Of a stretch of DNA of 30,369 bases, positions 1 to 7,271 are shown piece by piece. Numbering within the stretch: the first letter of the stretch is position 1; each line of letters opens with the position of its first letter. The position numbers were made by a program, and so were the translations under genes. This DNA is from Pseudolysinimonas_A sp049651805 (GTDB taxonomy: Bacteria > Actinomycetota > Actinomycetes > Actinomycetales > Microbacteriaceae). A model generated the notes under the pieces. The model had not been told where the DNA came from and did not search any database. It saw only the letters and a list, made by a program, of their open reading frames with translations. Location of the stretch: the NCBI RefSeq assembly GCF_049651805.1, contig NZ_JBASCU010000034.1:1-30369 (forward strand). The letters run 5' to 3'.

Positions 1-381
1 GAGGGACTTCGCGGCGATCTTGTCGCCCATCGCTTCGATCGCCGCGGGGCTCGGCCCGACGAACACGATGCCGGCCGCGGCGCAGGCGCGCGCGAACTCG
101 GCGTTCTCGGCGAGGAACCCGTACCCCGGGTGGATCGCGTCGGCACCGACCTGGGCGGCCGCATCCAGCACCGCCTCGATCGAGAGGTAACTCTGCACAG
201 CGGCCGCCGGGCCGATGCGCACGGCGACATCGGCGAGCGCGACGTGCTTCGCGCTCGCATCGGCGTCGCTATAGACGGCGGCCGAGCGGATGCCGAGGCG
301 CCGCAACGTCTCGATGACGCGGCAGGCGATCTCGCCGCGATTGGCGACCAGCACGGTCTGGAACAGAGCCACGGCGGTCAC
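1..381 (-). CDS. accA1: Acyl-CoA carboxylase biotin carboxylase (alpha) subunit, N-terminal part only
   Basis: The first 127 codons of a biotin carboxylase are present; the rest lies beyond the left edge. The N-terminus carries the conserved ANRGEIACRV segment, followed by HPGYGFLAEN and VGPSPAAIEAMGDK, hallmarks of the biotin carboxylase N-terminal domain. In this family the enzyme carboxylates biotin on its own C-terminal carrier domain using ATP and bicarbonate, and the beta subunit passes the carboxyl group to an acyl-CoA. The start is the GTG at 381, whose GTGA overlaps the stop of the upstream carboxyltransferase gene, so the two subunits are probably made by coupled translation. The acyl-CoA substrate is inferred from the partner (methylcrotonyl-CoA type). 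The ATP-binding and biotin domains cannot be checked here. Confidence 0.93.
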   Translation of the reverse strand, partial: MTAVALFQTVLVANRGEIACRVIETLRRLGIRSAAVYSDADASAKHVALADVAVRIGPAAAVQSYLSIEAVLDAAAQVGADAIHPGYGFLAENAEFARACAAAGIVFVGPSPAAIEAMGDKIAAKSL

Positions 382-1985
382 ATCCGGAAGATGCCGGCGC
401 GACGCGGCGGCAGCGGGGTGCGCGAGCACACGTCGAGGGCGAGCCCGAGCACGCGGCGCGTGTCGGCGGGGTCGAGGATGCCGTCATCCCACAGTCGCGC
501 GGTGGCGTAGTACGGGTTGCCGGCACTCTCGTAGTGGTCGCGGATCGGCTTCTTGAACGCAGCCTCATCCTCGGCCGGCCACTCCTCGCCGCGGGATTCG
601 AGCTGGTCGCGCTTGACGGTCGCGAGCACCGAGGCGGCCTGGTCGGCGCCCATCACCGAGATGCGGCTGCCCGGCCACGACCAGAGGAACCGCGGCGCGT
701 ACGCCCGCCCGCACATCGCGTAGTTGGCGGCGCCGAACGACCCGCCGATGATGACCGTGAGCTTCGGCACGCGGGCGATCGAGACGGCGGTGACCATCTT
801 CGCGCCGTCCTTCGCGATGCCGCCGGCTTCGGCATCCGTGCCCACCATGAACCCGGCGGTGTTCTGCAGGAACAACAGCGGGATGCCGCGCTGGTCGCAC
901 AGCTCGATGAAGTGCGCGCCCTTCTGCGCCGACGCGCTGAACATCACGCCGTTGTTGCCGACGATGCCCACGGCGTGCCCATGAATGCGGGCGAAACCGG
1001 TGACGAGGGTGTCGCCGTACTCCTTCTTGAACTCCTGGAACGCGCTGCCGTCGACGAGCCGCGCGATGACCTCGCGCGCGTCGTACGGCGCGTGCGGGTC
1101 GACCGGCACGACGCCGTACAGCTCGTCGGGGTCCGCCTCGGGCTCGAGGGTCTCGAGCACCTCCCACACCGGCGCGGGCGTCGGCGGCAGGGTCGCGACG
1201 ATGCCGCGCACGATCTCGAGCGCGTGCTCGTCGTTCTCGGCGAGGTGGTCGGTGACGCCCGAGCGCTTCGCGTGCAGCTCGCCGCCGCCGAGTTCCTCCG
1301 CGCTCACGATCTCGCCGATCGCGGCCTTCACGAGCGGCGGCCCGCCGAGGAAGATGGTGCCCTGGCCTCGCACGATCACGGTCTCGTCGCTCATCGCCGG
1401 CACGTAGGCTCCGCCCGCCGTGCACGAGCCGAGCACGGCCGCGATCTGCGGGATGCCCTCGGCCGAGAGCCGCGCCTGGTTGAAGAAGATGCGCCCGAAG
1501 TGGTCGCGGTCGGGGAACACCTCGTCTTGCATCGGCAGGAACGCGCCGCCGGAGTCGACGAGGTAGATGCACGGCAGGCGGTTCTCGAGGGCGATCTCCT
1601 GCGCGCGCAGATGCTTCTTCACCGTCATCGGCAGGTAGGTGCCGCCCTTCACGGTGGCGTCGTTGCACACGACGATCACCTGGCGGCCTGACACGATGCC
1701 GATGCCGGCGATGACGCCGGCGCCGGGGGTCGGCCCGTCGTAGAGCTCGTGCGCGGCGAGCGGGGCGATCTCGAGGAACGGGCTGCCCTCATCCAGCAGT
1801 CGCTCGACGCGGTCGCGGGGCAGCAGTTTGCCGCGGGCCACGTGCTTGGCGCGCACCGCCTCGGTTCCGCCCTCGGCAGCCGTCGCGAGGGCGCTGCGCA
1901 GTTCGGCCGCGAGGGCGCGTTGTGCGGTGTCGTTCTCGACGGATGCGGGGGACGACGGGTCGTGCGAACTGTTCAGGACGCTCAC
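378..1985 (-). CDS. accD1: Acyl-CoA carboxylase carboxyltransferase (beta) subunit, methylcrotonyl-CoA type
   Basis: This 535-residue protein has the length and layout of methylcrotonyl-CoA carboxylase beta subunits. Visible family segments are YLVDSGGAFLPMQDEVFPD, GSCTAGGAYVPAMSDE, the second-half FLQNTAGFMVGTDAEAGGI and GGSFGAANYAMCGRAY, and a C-terminal NPYYATARLWDDGILDPADT. These resemble MCC-beta and Mycobacterium AccD1 more than propionyl-CoA carboxylase. It transfers carboxyl from biotin to 3-methylcrotonyl-CoA in leucine breakdown (family knowledge; substrate inferred). The GTG start at 1985 lies in a GTGA overlap with the E2 gene, and the stop overlaps the start of the alpha subunit. 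Placement directly after a branched-chain keto acid dehydrogenase supports the leucine assignment. Isovaleryl-CoA dehydrogenase is not in the window. Confidence 0.92.
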   Translation of the reverse strand: MSVLNSSHDPSSPASVENDTAQRALAAELRSALATAAEGGTEAVRAKHVARGKLLPRDRVERLLDEGSPFLEIAPLAAHELYDGPTPGAGVIAGIGIVSGRQVIVVCNDATVKGGTYLPMTVKKHLRAQEIALENRLPCIYLVDSGGAFLPMQDEVFPDRDHFGRIFFNQARLSAEGIPQIAAVLGSCTAGGAYVPAMSDETVIVRGQGTIFLGGPPLVKAAIGEIVSAEELGGGELHAKRSGVTDHLAENDEHALEIVRGIVATLPPTPAPVWEVLETLEPEADPDELYGVVPVDPHAPYDAREVIARLVDGSAFQEFKKEYGDTLVTGFARIHGHAVGIVGNNGVMFSASAQKGAHFIELCDQRGIPLLFLQNTAGFMVGTDAEAGGIAKDGAKMVTAVSIARVPKLTVIIGGSFGAANYAMCGRAYAPRFLWSWPGSRISVMGADQAASVLATVKRDQLESRGEEWPAEDEAAFKKPIRDHYESAGNPYYATARLWDDGILDPADTRRVLGLALDVCSRTPLPPRRAGIFRM

Positions 1986-3256
1986 CGGGCACCCCCCGAC
2001 AGCAACGCAAGACCCGGTTCGGCGAGCAGTGCGCCGACCTCGGCGAGGAACCGCGACCCCTGCTCGCCGTCGACGAGACGATGGTCGAACGACAGGCTGA
2101 GGGTGAGCACCTCGCGCAGCGCGATCTCGCCGCGATACTCCCAGGGGCGCCGCACCGCCGCTCCGACGGCGAGGATGCCGGCCTCGCCCGGGTTCAGGAT
2201 GGGTGTTCCCGCGTCGATGCCGAAGACGCCGATGTTGGTGATCGTGAAGGTGCCGCCGCGCAGCCGCTCGACGGGGGTGCGGCCGCTGCGTGCGACGGTC
2301 GTGAGCTCGGTGAGGGCGTCGGCGAGCCCGAGCAGGCTGAGGGCGCCGGCATCCGGGATGTTCGGCACGATCAGCCCGCGCTCGGTCGCCGCCGCGATGC
2401 CGAGGTTCACGACACCGTGCTGCACGATCTCTTGTGCGGCGTCATCCCACGAGCTGTTGAGCGATGGATGCCGCCCGAGCGCGTCGCAGACGGCATGCGC
2501 CACGAGGGTGAGCAGCGTCACCCGGGTGCCTTCGGCGAGGGGATGCTCGCGCAGCCGGGCGAGCAGATCCATCGTGGGGGTGACGTCGACCGTGAGGAAC
2601 TCAGTCACGTGCGGGGCGGTGAACGCGCTCGCGACCATCGCCGCCGCGGTGTGCTTGCGCACGCCCGTGATCGGGATGCGGGTGTCGCCTTCCCGGCGGG
2701 CGACCGGTCGTTCGGGGGCTGAGCGGGGCGATTCCGCCGCGGCTTCGACGTCGGCACGGGTGACCAGGCCGTGCTCACCCGTGCCGGTGACCGATTCGAG
2801 ATCGACGCCCAGTCGCCGCGCGAGAACCCGCACCGGCGGGGTCGACGGCTTCCGCTCCGGGCGTCGGTCGACGTCGCCGCGGGCGGGCGCAGCGGTGGTC
2901 GCACCCCGGGACCGCGATCGGCGCTGCGGCCGCCCGGAACGCTCGGCGGTCGCCCCGTACCCGACGAGGTTCGGCGGCGCGGGCTCGTCGGCATCCGCTT
3001 TCTCCGTCGCTGAGCCCTCCAGCTCGAAGGTCACCAGCGGATCGCCGACGTTGACCGTCTCGCCCTCCCGGGCGTGCAGGGTCGTCACCACCCCGGCGTA
3101 CGGAGAGGGCACCTCGACGAGCGCTTTCGCCGTCTCGACCTCGGCGATGATCTGGTTGAGCTCGACGCTGTCGCCCTCGGCGACCCGCCAGGCGACGATG
3201 TCGGACTCGGTGAGGCCCTCACCGAGGTCGGGCAGGCGGAACTCGCGGGTGGTCAT
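1982..3256 (-). CDS. bkdC: Dihydrolipoamide acyltransferase (E2) of a branched-chain 2-oxo acid dehydrogenase
   Basis: This 424-residue E2 core protein has three recognisable parts. The N-terminal lipoyl domain (about residues 3-78) has the lipoylation motif ETAKALVEVP with Lys44. The peripheral subunit-binding domain (about 140-175) contains VRVLARRLGVDLESVTGTGE. The catalytic domain (about 195-424) ends with DHRLVDG, placing catalytic His392 and Asp396. A Pro/Arg-rich linker separates the first two. It transfers branched acyl groups from E1 to CoA. One lipoyl domain and this context favour BkdC over a pyruvate E2. Overlaps of 4 bases occur at both ends (ATGA with E1-beta, GTGA with the carboxyltransferase). 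No E3 gene is present. The lipoate ligase-like gene at 26473 could modify Lys44, which is inference. Confidence 0.9.
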   Translation of the reverse strand: MTTREFRLPDLGEGLTESDIVAWRVAEGDSVELNQIIAEVETAKALVEVPSPYAGVVTTLHAREGETVNVGDPLVTFELEGSATEKADADEPAPPNLVGYGATAERSGRPQRRSRSRGATTAAPARGDVDRRPERKPSTPPVRVLARRLGVDLESVTGTGEHGLVTRADVEAAAESPRSAPERPVARREGDTRIPITGVRKHTAAAMVASAFTAPHVTEFLTVDVTPTMDLLARLREHPLAEGTRVTLLTLVAHAVCDALGRHPSLNSSWDDAAQEIVQHGVVNLGIAAATERGLIVPNIPDAGALSLLGLADALTELTTVARSGRTPVERLRGGTFTITNIGVFGIDAGTPILNPGEAGILAVGAAVRRPWEYRGEIALREVLTLSLSFDHRLVDGEQGSRFLAEVGALLAEPGLALLSGGAR

Positions 3257-4269
3257 CGCTGTTCCACCGCGCTCTGCTCGACCGGAGCGCGGCCGAGAAC
3301 CCGGTCGATGCCGAACAGGATGCGGTCGAGGTCGGGCACGTGGTGCTTCTCGAGCTTCGCGGGCGGGTACGGGATGTCGTGGCCGGTCACCCGCACGGGA
3401 GCCGACTCGAGGTAGTTGAAGCAGCGTTCGGTCACGGCGGCGGCGATCTCGGCCCCGAGCCCCCCGCTGCGCGCGGCCTCGTGGGCGATCACGAGGCGGC
3501 CGGTGCGGCGCACCGAGGCCTCGACCGGCTCGAGGTCGAGCGGCGCGAGCGATCGCAGGTCGATGACCTCGACCGACACGCCCTCGTCGGCGGCGACGAT
3601 CGCGGCGTCGAGCGCGGTCGGCACGAGGGAGCCGAAGGTCACGACGGTGACGTCGTCACCGACGGTGAGCACGCGCGACCGACCGAGCGGGGGTGCCGTG
3701 GCGAGTTCGGTGTTCTCGTCGACCTCGCCCTTGACGTGATAGCGGCGCTTCGGCTCGAAGAAGATCACCGGGTCATCGCTGGCGATCGCCTGACGCAGCA
3801 TCGTGTGCGCATCCTGCGGGGTGGCGACCGACACGACGCGCAGGCCGGGAGTGTGCGCGAAGTAGGCCTCGGGAGAGTCGGAGTGATGCTCGGCCGCACC
3901 GATGCCGCCGCCGACCGGGATGCGGATCGTGATCGGCAGTTTCATCGCGCCGTTGGTGCGGGAGTGCATGCGCGCGAGTTGCGCGACGATCTGGTCGAAC
4001 GCCGGATACACGAACCCGTCGAACTGGATCTCGCAGACCGGGCGATACCCGCGGATCGCCAACCCGATCGCCGTGCCGACGATGGCGGACTCCGCGAGCG
4101 GGGTGTCGATGACGCGGTCGGAGCCGAACTCCGCCTGGAGCCCGTCGGTGATGCGATACACGCCGCCGAGCTGCCCGATGTCCTCACCCATGACGAGCAC
4201 CTTCGGGTCGTCGGCGAGGGCGCGGTGCAGACCGCGATTGAGCGCCCTTCCCATAGTGAGAGTGGTCAT
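3253..4269 (-). CDS. bkdB: Branched-chain 2-oxo acid dehydrogenase E1 component, beta subunit
   Basis: This 338-residue protein matches the heterotetrameric E1-beta family in length and sequence. Its N-terminus has VLVMGEDIGQLGGVYRITDG, then DTPLAESAIVGTAIGLAIRG, the central PVGGGIGAAEHHSDSPEAYF segment of 2-oxo acid dehydrogenase E1-beta, and a transketolase C-terminal domain containing VEVIDLRSLAPLD. With E1-alpha it forms the thiamine-diphosphate enzyme that decarboxylates branched 2-oxo acids and acylates the E2 lipoyl group. The ATG start at 4269 overlaps the E1-alpha stop, and its stop overlaps the E2 start, both by 4 bases. A pyruvate or acetoin role is less likely given the carboxylase genes downstream and the Lrp-type regulator. 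Confidence 0.91.
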   Translation of the reverse strand: MTTLTMGRALNRGLHRALADDPKVLVMGEDIGQLGGVYRITDGLQAEFGSDRVIDTPLAESAIVGTAIGLAIRGYRPVCEIQFDGFVYPAFDQIVAQLARMHSRTNGAMKLPITIRIPVGGGIGAAEHHSDSPEAYFAHTPGLRVVSVATPQDAHTMLRQAIASDDPVIFFEPKRRYHVKGEVDENTELATAPPLGRSRVLTVGDDVTVVTFGSLVPTALDAAIVAADEGVSVEVIDLRSLAPLDLEPVEASVRRTGRLVIAHEAARSGGLGAEIAAAVTERCFNYLESAPVRVTGHDIPYPPAKLEKHHVPDLDRILFGIDRVLGRAPVEQSAVEQR

Positions 4270-5378
4270 CGGCTCGCCTCAGTCGTCAATCCGACGCCGT
4301 CAAAGCCCGCGAGATACTCCGCGTACTCGGCGCGCTGGCGCTCCAGCTCGGGATGCGGCTCGGCGTACACCTCGTCGAACATCGTGAGCGGATCGGGGTC
4401 GGGGAGCGCGAGGCATCCGGCCCGCAGCTCGGCAGCGACCGCTTTCGCGGTGGCCTGGATGCGTTCCTCCTCGTCGTCGCTGAGCGCGCCCGTGGAGCGC
4501 AGGTGCTCGGCGAGCCGGGAGATCGGGTCGCGGGTGCGCCAGGACTCGAGCTCGGCCGCGTCGCGGTACCGGGTCGGGTCATCCGCGGTGGTGTGCGGCC
4601 CCATCCGGTAGGTGACCGCCTCGATGAACGTCGGACCTTCGCCGGCGCGAGCGCGGGCCAGCGCGACCCGGGTAGCCGCGTGCACCGCGAGCACGTCGTT
4701 GCCGTCGACGCGGATCGACGGGATGCCGAACCCGGGCGGGCGGTCGGCGAGCGTTCCGCCCGACTGGAGCGTCACCGGCTCGGAGATCGCCCACTGGTTG
4801 TTCTGGCAGAAGAACACGACGGGCACCGTGAAGGATGCGGCGAACACCATCGCCTCGGAGACATCCCCCTCACTCGTAGCGCCGTCGCCGAAGTAGACGA
4901 CCGCCGCGGAGTCGGTGCCGTCGAAGCGGATGCCCATCGCGTAGCCGGTCGCGTGCAGAGTCTGGGCGCCGATGATCACCTGCGGAGTCGCCATCCCGAC
5001 GGCGTACGGATCCCAGCCGGAGGCCGTGACCCCACGCCACACCCGCACGAGGTCGACCACCTCGACACCTCGCGTGTACGCGACGGCGTGCTCGCGGTAA
5101 CTGGAGAAGACGAAGTCATCCGATCTGAGCGCCCGGCCGGAACCGATCTGCGCCGCCTCCTGACCGAGCAACGGCGGCCACAGCGCCAGCTCGCCCTGCC
5201 GTTGCAGGGCGGTCGCCTCGGTATCCAACCGCCGCACCACGACCATGTCTTCGTAGAGCGCGAGCAGGGCGGCGCCGTCGACGTCCGCGACCACCGGGTC
5301 GTACTCCGCAGAAGCGACGCGCGCGCCCGAAGGGTCGAGCAGTTGCAGGAACTCCTGGGATTGCGACGTCTCTGTCAC
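4266..5378 (-). CDS. bkdA: Branched-chain 2-oxo acid dehydrogenase E1 component, alpha subunit
   Basis: This 370-residue E1-alpha carries the thiamine-diphosphate signature: GDGATSEGD from residue 164, ending near FFCQNNQWAIS. YRMGPHTTADDPTRYR is the phosphorylation-loop-like segment of the family. It binds TDP and decarboxylates the 2-oxo acid together with BkdB. The GTG at 5378 is chosen because a GGAGGTG ribosome site lies just upstream (5382-5388). The open frame runs on to 5801, but that extension is antisense to bkdR and reads as low-quality protein. It is the first gene of the five-gene bkdABC-accD1-accA1 operon, an order resembling the Mycobacterium tuberculosis bkd/accA1D1 region. 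Regulation by the divergent Lrp-type gene is likely. Confidence 0.91.
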   Translation of the reverse strand: MTETSQSQEFLQLLDPSGARVASAEYDPVVADVDGAALLALYEDMVVVRRLDTEATALQRQGELALWPPLLGQEAAQIGSGRALRSDDFVFSSYREHAVAYTRGVEVVDLVRVWRGVTASGWDPYAVGMATPQVIIGAQTLHATGYAMGIRFDGTDSAAVVYFGDGATSEGDVSEAMVFAASFTVPVVFFCQNNQWAISEPVTLQSGGTLADRPPGFGIPSIRVDGNDVLAVHAATRVALARARAGEGPTFIEAVTYRMGPHTTADDPTRYRDAAELESWRTRDPISRLAEHLRSTGALSDDEEERIQATAKAVAAELRAGCLALPDPDPLTMFDEVYAEPHPELERQRAEYAEYLAGFDGVGLTTEASR

Positions 5379-5401
5379 GGGCACCTCCGACCGATGCCCC
5401 C

Positions 5402-5431
5402 ACGGTAGGCAGGCATCCGCAGATAGCTCAA
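5402..5431 (-). promoter_or_regulatory. Candidate bkdA promoter
   Basis: On the minus strand TTGAGC (complement of 5426-5431) is separated by 18 bases from TACCGT (complement of 5402-5407), a plausible -35/-10 pair for the bkd operon. The -35 hexamer lies inside the left arm of the inverted repeat at 5425-5453, so a regulator bound there would compete with RNA polymerase. The hexamers match the consensus only moderately. Confidence 0.4.
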
Positions 5432-5453
5432 GCGCTCGTAGTTGCGCTGAGCT
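5425..5453. promoter_or_regulatory. Inverted repeat in the bkdA-bkdR divergent region (candidate Lrp/BkdR operator)
   Basis: AGCTCAAGCGC (5425-5435) and GCGCTGAGCT (5444-5453) form an inverted repeat with an 8-base centre, perfect except for one extra A in the left arm. It is the only strong dyad in the 120 bases between the divergent bkdA and bkdR genes. Lrp/AsnC proteins typically bind such dyads next to their own gene and a divergent target. A hairpin role is less likely, because neither gene would transcribe it as a 3' end. Confidence 0.5.
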
Positions 5454-5485
5454 TTTCGCACGGTCTGATGGGCAGGCCGGGATGC

Positions 5486-5491
5486 TATTCT
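5486..5491 (+). promoter_or_regulatory. -10 element of bkdR, probably leaderless
   Basis: TATTCT is followed by seven bases and then the ATG of bkdR at 5499. A start of transcription at the usual distance would fall on or next to the A of the ATG, and no Shine-Dalgarno sequence is visible. This is the layout of leaderless actinobacterial mRNAs. No clear -35 hexamer is seen. Confidence 0.45.
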
Positions 5492-5498
5492 GCGCACG

Positions 5499-5990
5499 AT
5501 GCACCACTACGACGCCGTCGACCTCGACCTGTTGCGTGGACTCGCCGCCGATCCGCGGGCCTCCTACGTGGCGCTCGCCGAACGGCTCGGGCTCTCCCGC
5601 AACACGGTGCAGGCGCGCATGACGCGACTCGAAGCCGAAGGGGCGCTCCTCACGTTCGATCGCCGCATCGACACCCACGGTCTCGGCTACCCGCTCACCG
5701 CGTTCATCACCGTCGTCGTGCGGCAGCGCGAACTGCCGCGGATCGCCGAGCAGATCGCCGCGATCCCCGAAGTGGTCCAGGCGCACGGCCTGAGCGGCCA
5801 CGCCGACCTGCTCGCGATCGTGGTGTGCCGAGACACCGACGACCTGTTCCGCGTCGACGCCCTGCTGCTCGCGATCGAGGGCGTCGTGCGCACCGAGACG
5901 GCCTTGTCGATGGGCGAGCTGATCCCCTATCGATTGCAGCCGCTGGTGGAGAAGGTCAAGTCCGGGAAGGTCCGACGGAGTGCGAGCTGA
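5499..5990 (+). CDS. bkdR: Lrp/AsnC-family transcriptional regulator
   Basis: This 163-residue protein starts with the Lrp/AsnC helix-turn-helix (about residues 5-55, including YVALAERLGLSRNTVQARM) and continues into the ligand-binding RAM/AsnC domain (about 70-150, with the conserved HGLSGHADLLAIVVCRDTDD stretch). Lrp-type BkdR proteins that sense branched-chain amino acids and control a divergent bkd operon are established in Pseudomonas putida; the same divergent layout here supports that role. No ribosome site precedes the ATG, but a -10-like TATTCT lies seven bases upstream, suggesting a leaderless message. Whether it activates or represses bkdA cannot be read from the sequence. The symbol is by analogy. 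Confidence 0.85.
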   Translation: MHHYDAVDLDLLRGLAADPRASYVALAERLGLSRNTVQARMTRLEAEGALLTFDRRIDTHGLGYPLTAFITVVVRQRELPRIAEQIAAIPEVVQAHGLSGHADLLAIVVCRDTDDLFRVDALLLAIEGVVRTETALSMGELIPYRLQPLVEKVKSGKVRRSAS

Positions 5991-6014
5991 CCCCGCGGGA
6001 CCTTCGGCCCGATG

Positions 6015-6033
6015 TGAGGCCAGCCTTACCTAC
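6015..6033. promoter_or_regulatory. IdeR/DtxR-like iron box upstream of the haem-binding lipoprotein gene
   Basis: TGAGGCCAGCCTTACCTAC, read on the other strand, matches 14 of 19 positions of the DtxR/IdeR iron-box consensus TTAGGTTAGGCTAACCTAA (counted by eye). It lies 18-36 bases before the start codon, just upstream of a possible -10 (TACTAA 6031-6036 or TAAGCT 6034-6039), so iron-loaded repressor would block transcription. The core AGGCCAGCCT is the exact reverse complement of the core in the box at 26426-26444. Confidence 0.6.
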
Positions 6034-6050
6034 TAAGCTCGACCACCGTG

Positions 6051-7160
6051 ATGTCCCGACGCGCCCCCGCCCTTCGGGGCGCTGTGCTCGTCGCATCCTT
6101 CACGTTGGCGCTCGCCGGATGCGCTGCTCCGTCGGGGGCCGCCACCACCCCGTCGCCGACGGTGTCCGACGGGCGACCGCTCGCCGAGCTCGACCTCCTC
6201 ACGGACCCCCGCGCCTATGTCGGACCGAGCACGGCGCTGCTCGCCACCGAAGCGATCGCGCCGATCGGCGACGACCCGGTGCAGGACCTTCCGGCGACCG
6301 TCACATCCCGTGACCCCGGCGGCGACCGGCAGGTCACCGTCGGCGACACTTCCCGCGTCATCGGGCTCGACCTCGCCGGGTCGATCGCGGCGAGCATCTG
6401 GGGCCTCGGGCTCGGCGAGACGTTGGTCGGGCGCGACACCTCGACGACCTTCGACGCCGCCGCCGACCTTCCCGTCGTGACCTCGGGCGGGCACACGATC
6501 GACGCCGAGAGCGTGCTCGCCTTACGGCCGACGCTCATCATCACCGACGGCAGCATCGGGCCGCGCGACGTGCTCACCCAGTTGCGCGAGTCCGGGGTCA
6601 CCGTCGTGTTCGTCGACAACGAGCCTTCGTTCGCCGGAGCGTCGCAGCTGGTGCGGGACGTCGCCGCCGCCCTCGGTGTGTCGGCGGCCGGCGAACTGCT
6701 CGCCGACCGCATCCGAGCGGATGTCGAGGCCGAGATCGCTGAGATCGCCGCGATCGCCCCTCCCGACCCGGCCGACCGGGTTCGCATGATGTTCCTCTAT
6801 CTGCGCGGCGGCTCCGGCATCTACTACCTGTTCGGCGAGGAGTCCGGATCCACCGACCTGATCCGAGGCCTCGCCGGCGTCGACGTCGCGGGCGAGATCG
6901 GCTGGACCGGCATGCAGCCGATGACCGACGAGGCGATCATCGCGGCCAACCCCGACCTGATCCTGGTGATGACGGATGGGATCGAGTCGGCGGGAGGCAT
7001 CGACGAGCTGCTGCGGGCAAAGCCCGCGATCGCGCTGACGGTCGCCGGGCAGAACCGCCGCTTCATCGACATGGCCGACGGCGACATCCTCAGCTTCGGC
7101 CCCCGCTCCGCCGCCATCCTCGATGCCCTTGCGCGAGCGATCTACGCCCCGGCCCCCTGA
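6051..7160 (+). CDS. hmuT: Haem/iron ABC transporter substrate-binding lipoprotein (HmuT-like)
   Basis: This 369-residue protein is a class III periplasmic-binding-type lipoprotein. Residues 1-24 form a lipoprotein signal peptide with basic start MSRRAP, hydrophobic core and lipobox LAGC (lipidated Cys24). The mature part shows the haem-binding family pattern: VGPSTALLATEAIAPI, RVIGLDLAGSIAASIWGLGL, ALRPTLIITD, ANPDLILVMTDG. It should capture haem or an iron chelate outside the membrane. An iron box lies directly upstream. No permease or ATPase is adjacent; the likely partners are at 27519-29335, led by a matching box. The GTG three bases upstream (6048) is an equally possible start, and no Shine-Dalgarno helps decide. 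A siderophore ligand cannot be excluded. Confidence 0.85.
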   Translation: MSRRAPALRGAVLVASFTLALAGCAAPSGAATTPSPTVSDGRPLAELDLLTDPRAYVGPSTALLATEAIAPIGDDPVQDLPATVTSRDPGGDRQVTVGDTSRVIGLDLAGSIAASIWGLGLGETLVGRDTSTTFDAAADLPVVTSGGHTIDAESVLALRPTLIITDGSIGPRDVLTQLRESGVTVVFVDNEPSFAGASQLVRDVAAALGVSAAGELLADRIRADVEAEIAEIAAIAPPDPADRVRMMFLYLRGGSGIYYLFGEESGSTDLIRGLAGVDVAGEIGWTGMQPMTDEAIIAANPDLILVMTDGIESAGGIDELLRAKPAIALTVAGQNRRFIDMADGDILSFGPRSAAILDALARAIYAPAP

Positions 7161-7170
7161 CCTCCTCGTT

Positions 7171-7263
7171 GGTCGAGTAGCCCGCGTAGCGGGCGTGTCG
7201 AGACCACACCCACGAAAAGCCCGCGCCCGGTCTCGACACGCGACCTGCGGTCGCTACTCGACC
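7171..7263. repeat. Inverted pair of 35-bp REP-like palindromic units; possible bidirectional terminator
   Basis: Two 35-base units face each other: 7171-7205 and the reverse complement of 7229-7263. They share the outer parts GGTCGAGTA and GTGTCGAGACC exactly. Their inner 15 bases differ but each is a perfect 6-bp hairpin: GCCCGC/GCGGGC with loop GTA, and on the other unit GCGACC/GGTCGC with loop GCA. Stem changes are thus compensated. The pair fills the gap between convergent hmuT and rhaB and can fold as one long cruciform, so it may end transcription from both sides. A diverged third unit is at 21906-21946. Confidence 0.75.
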
Positions 7264-7271
7264 ACCGAGGG

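Noticed and set aside
1749..3419. Plus-strand 556-residue open frame over the carboxyltransferase and E2 genes
   Set aside because: Low-complexity Arg/Ser/Pro-rich translation without motifs, opposite to well-conserved genes.
5379..5801. Upstream extension of the E1-alpha reading frame to an ATG at 5801
   Set aside because: It would run antisense through bkdR, and its residues do not resemble E1-alpha; the GTG at 5378 has a good ribosome site and a normal family N-terminus.
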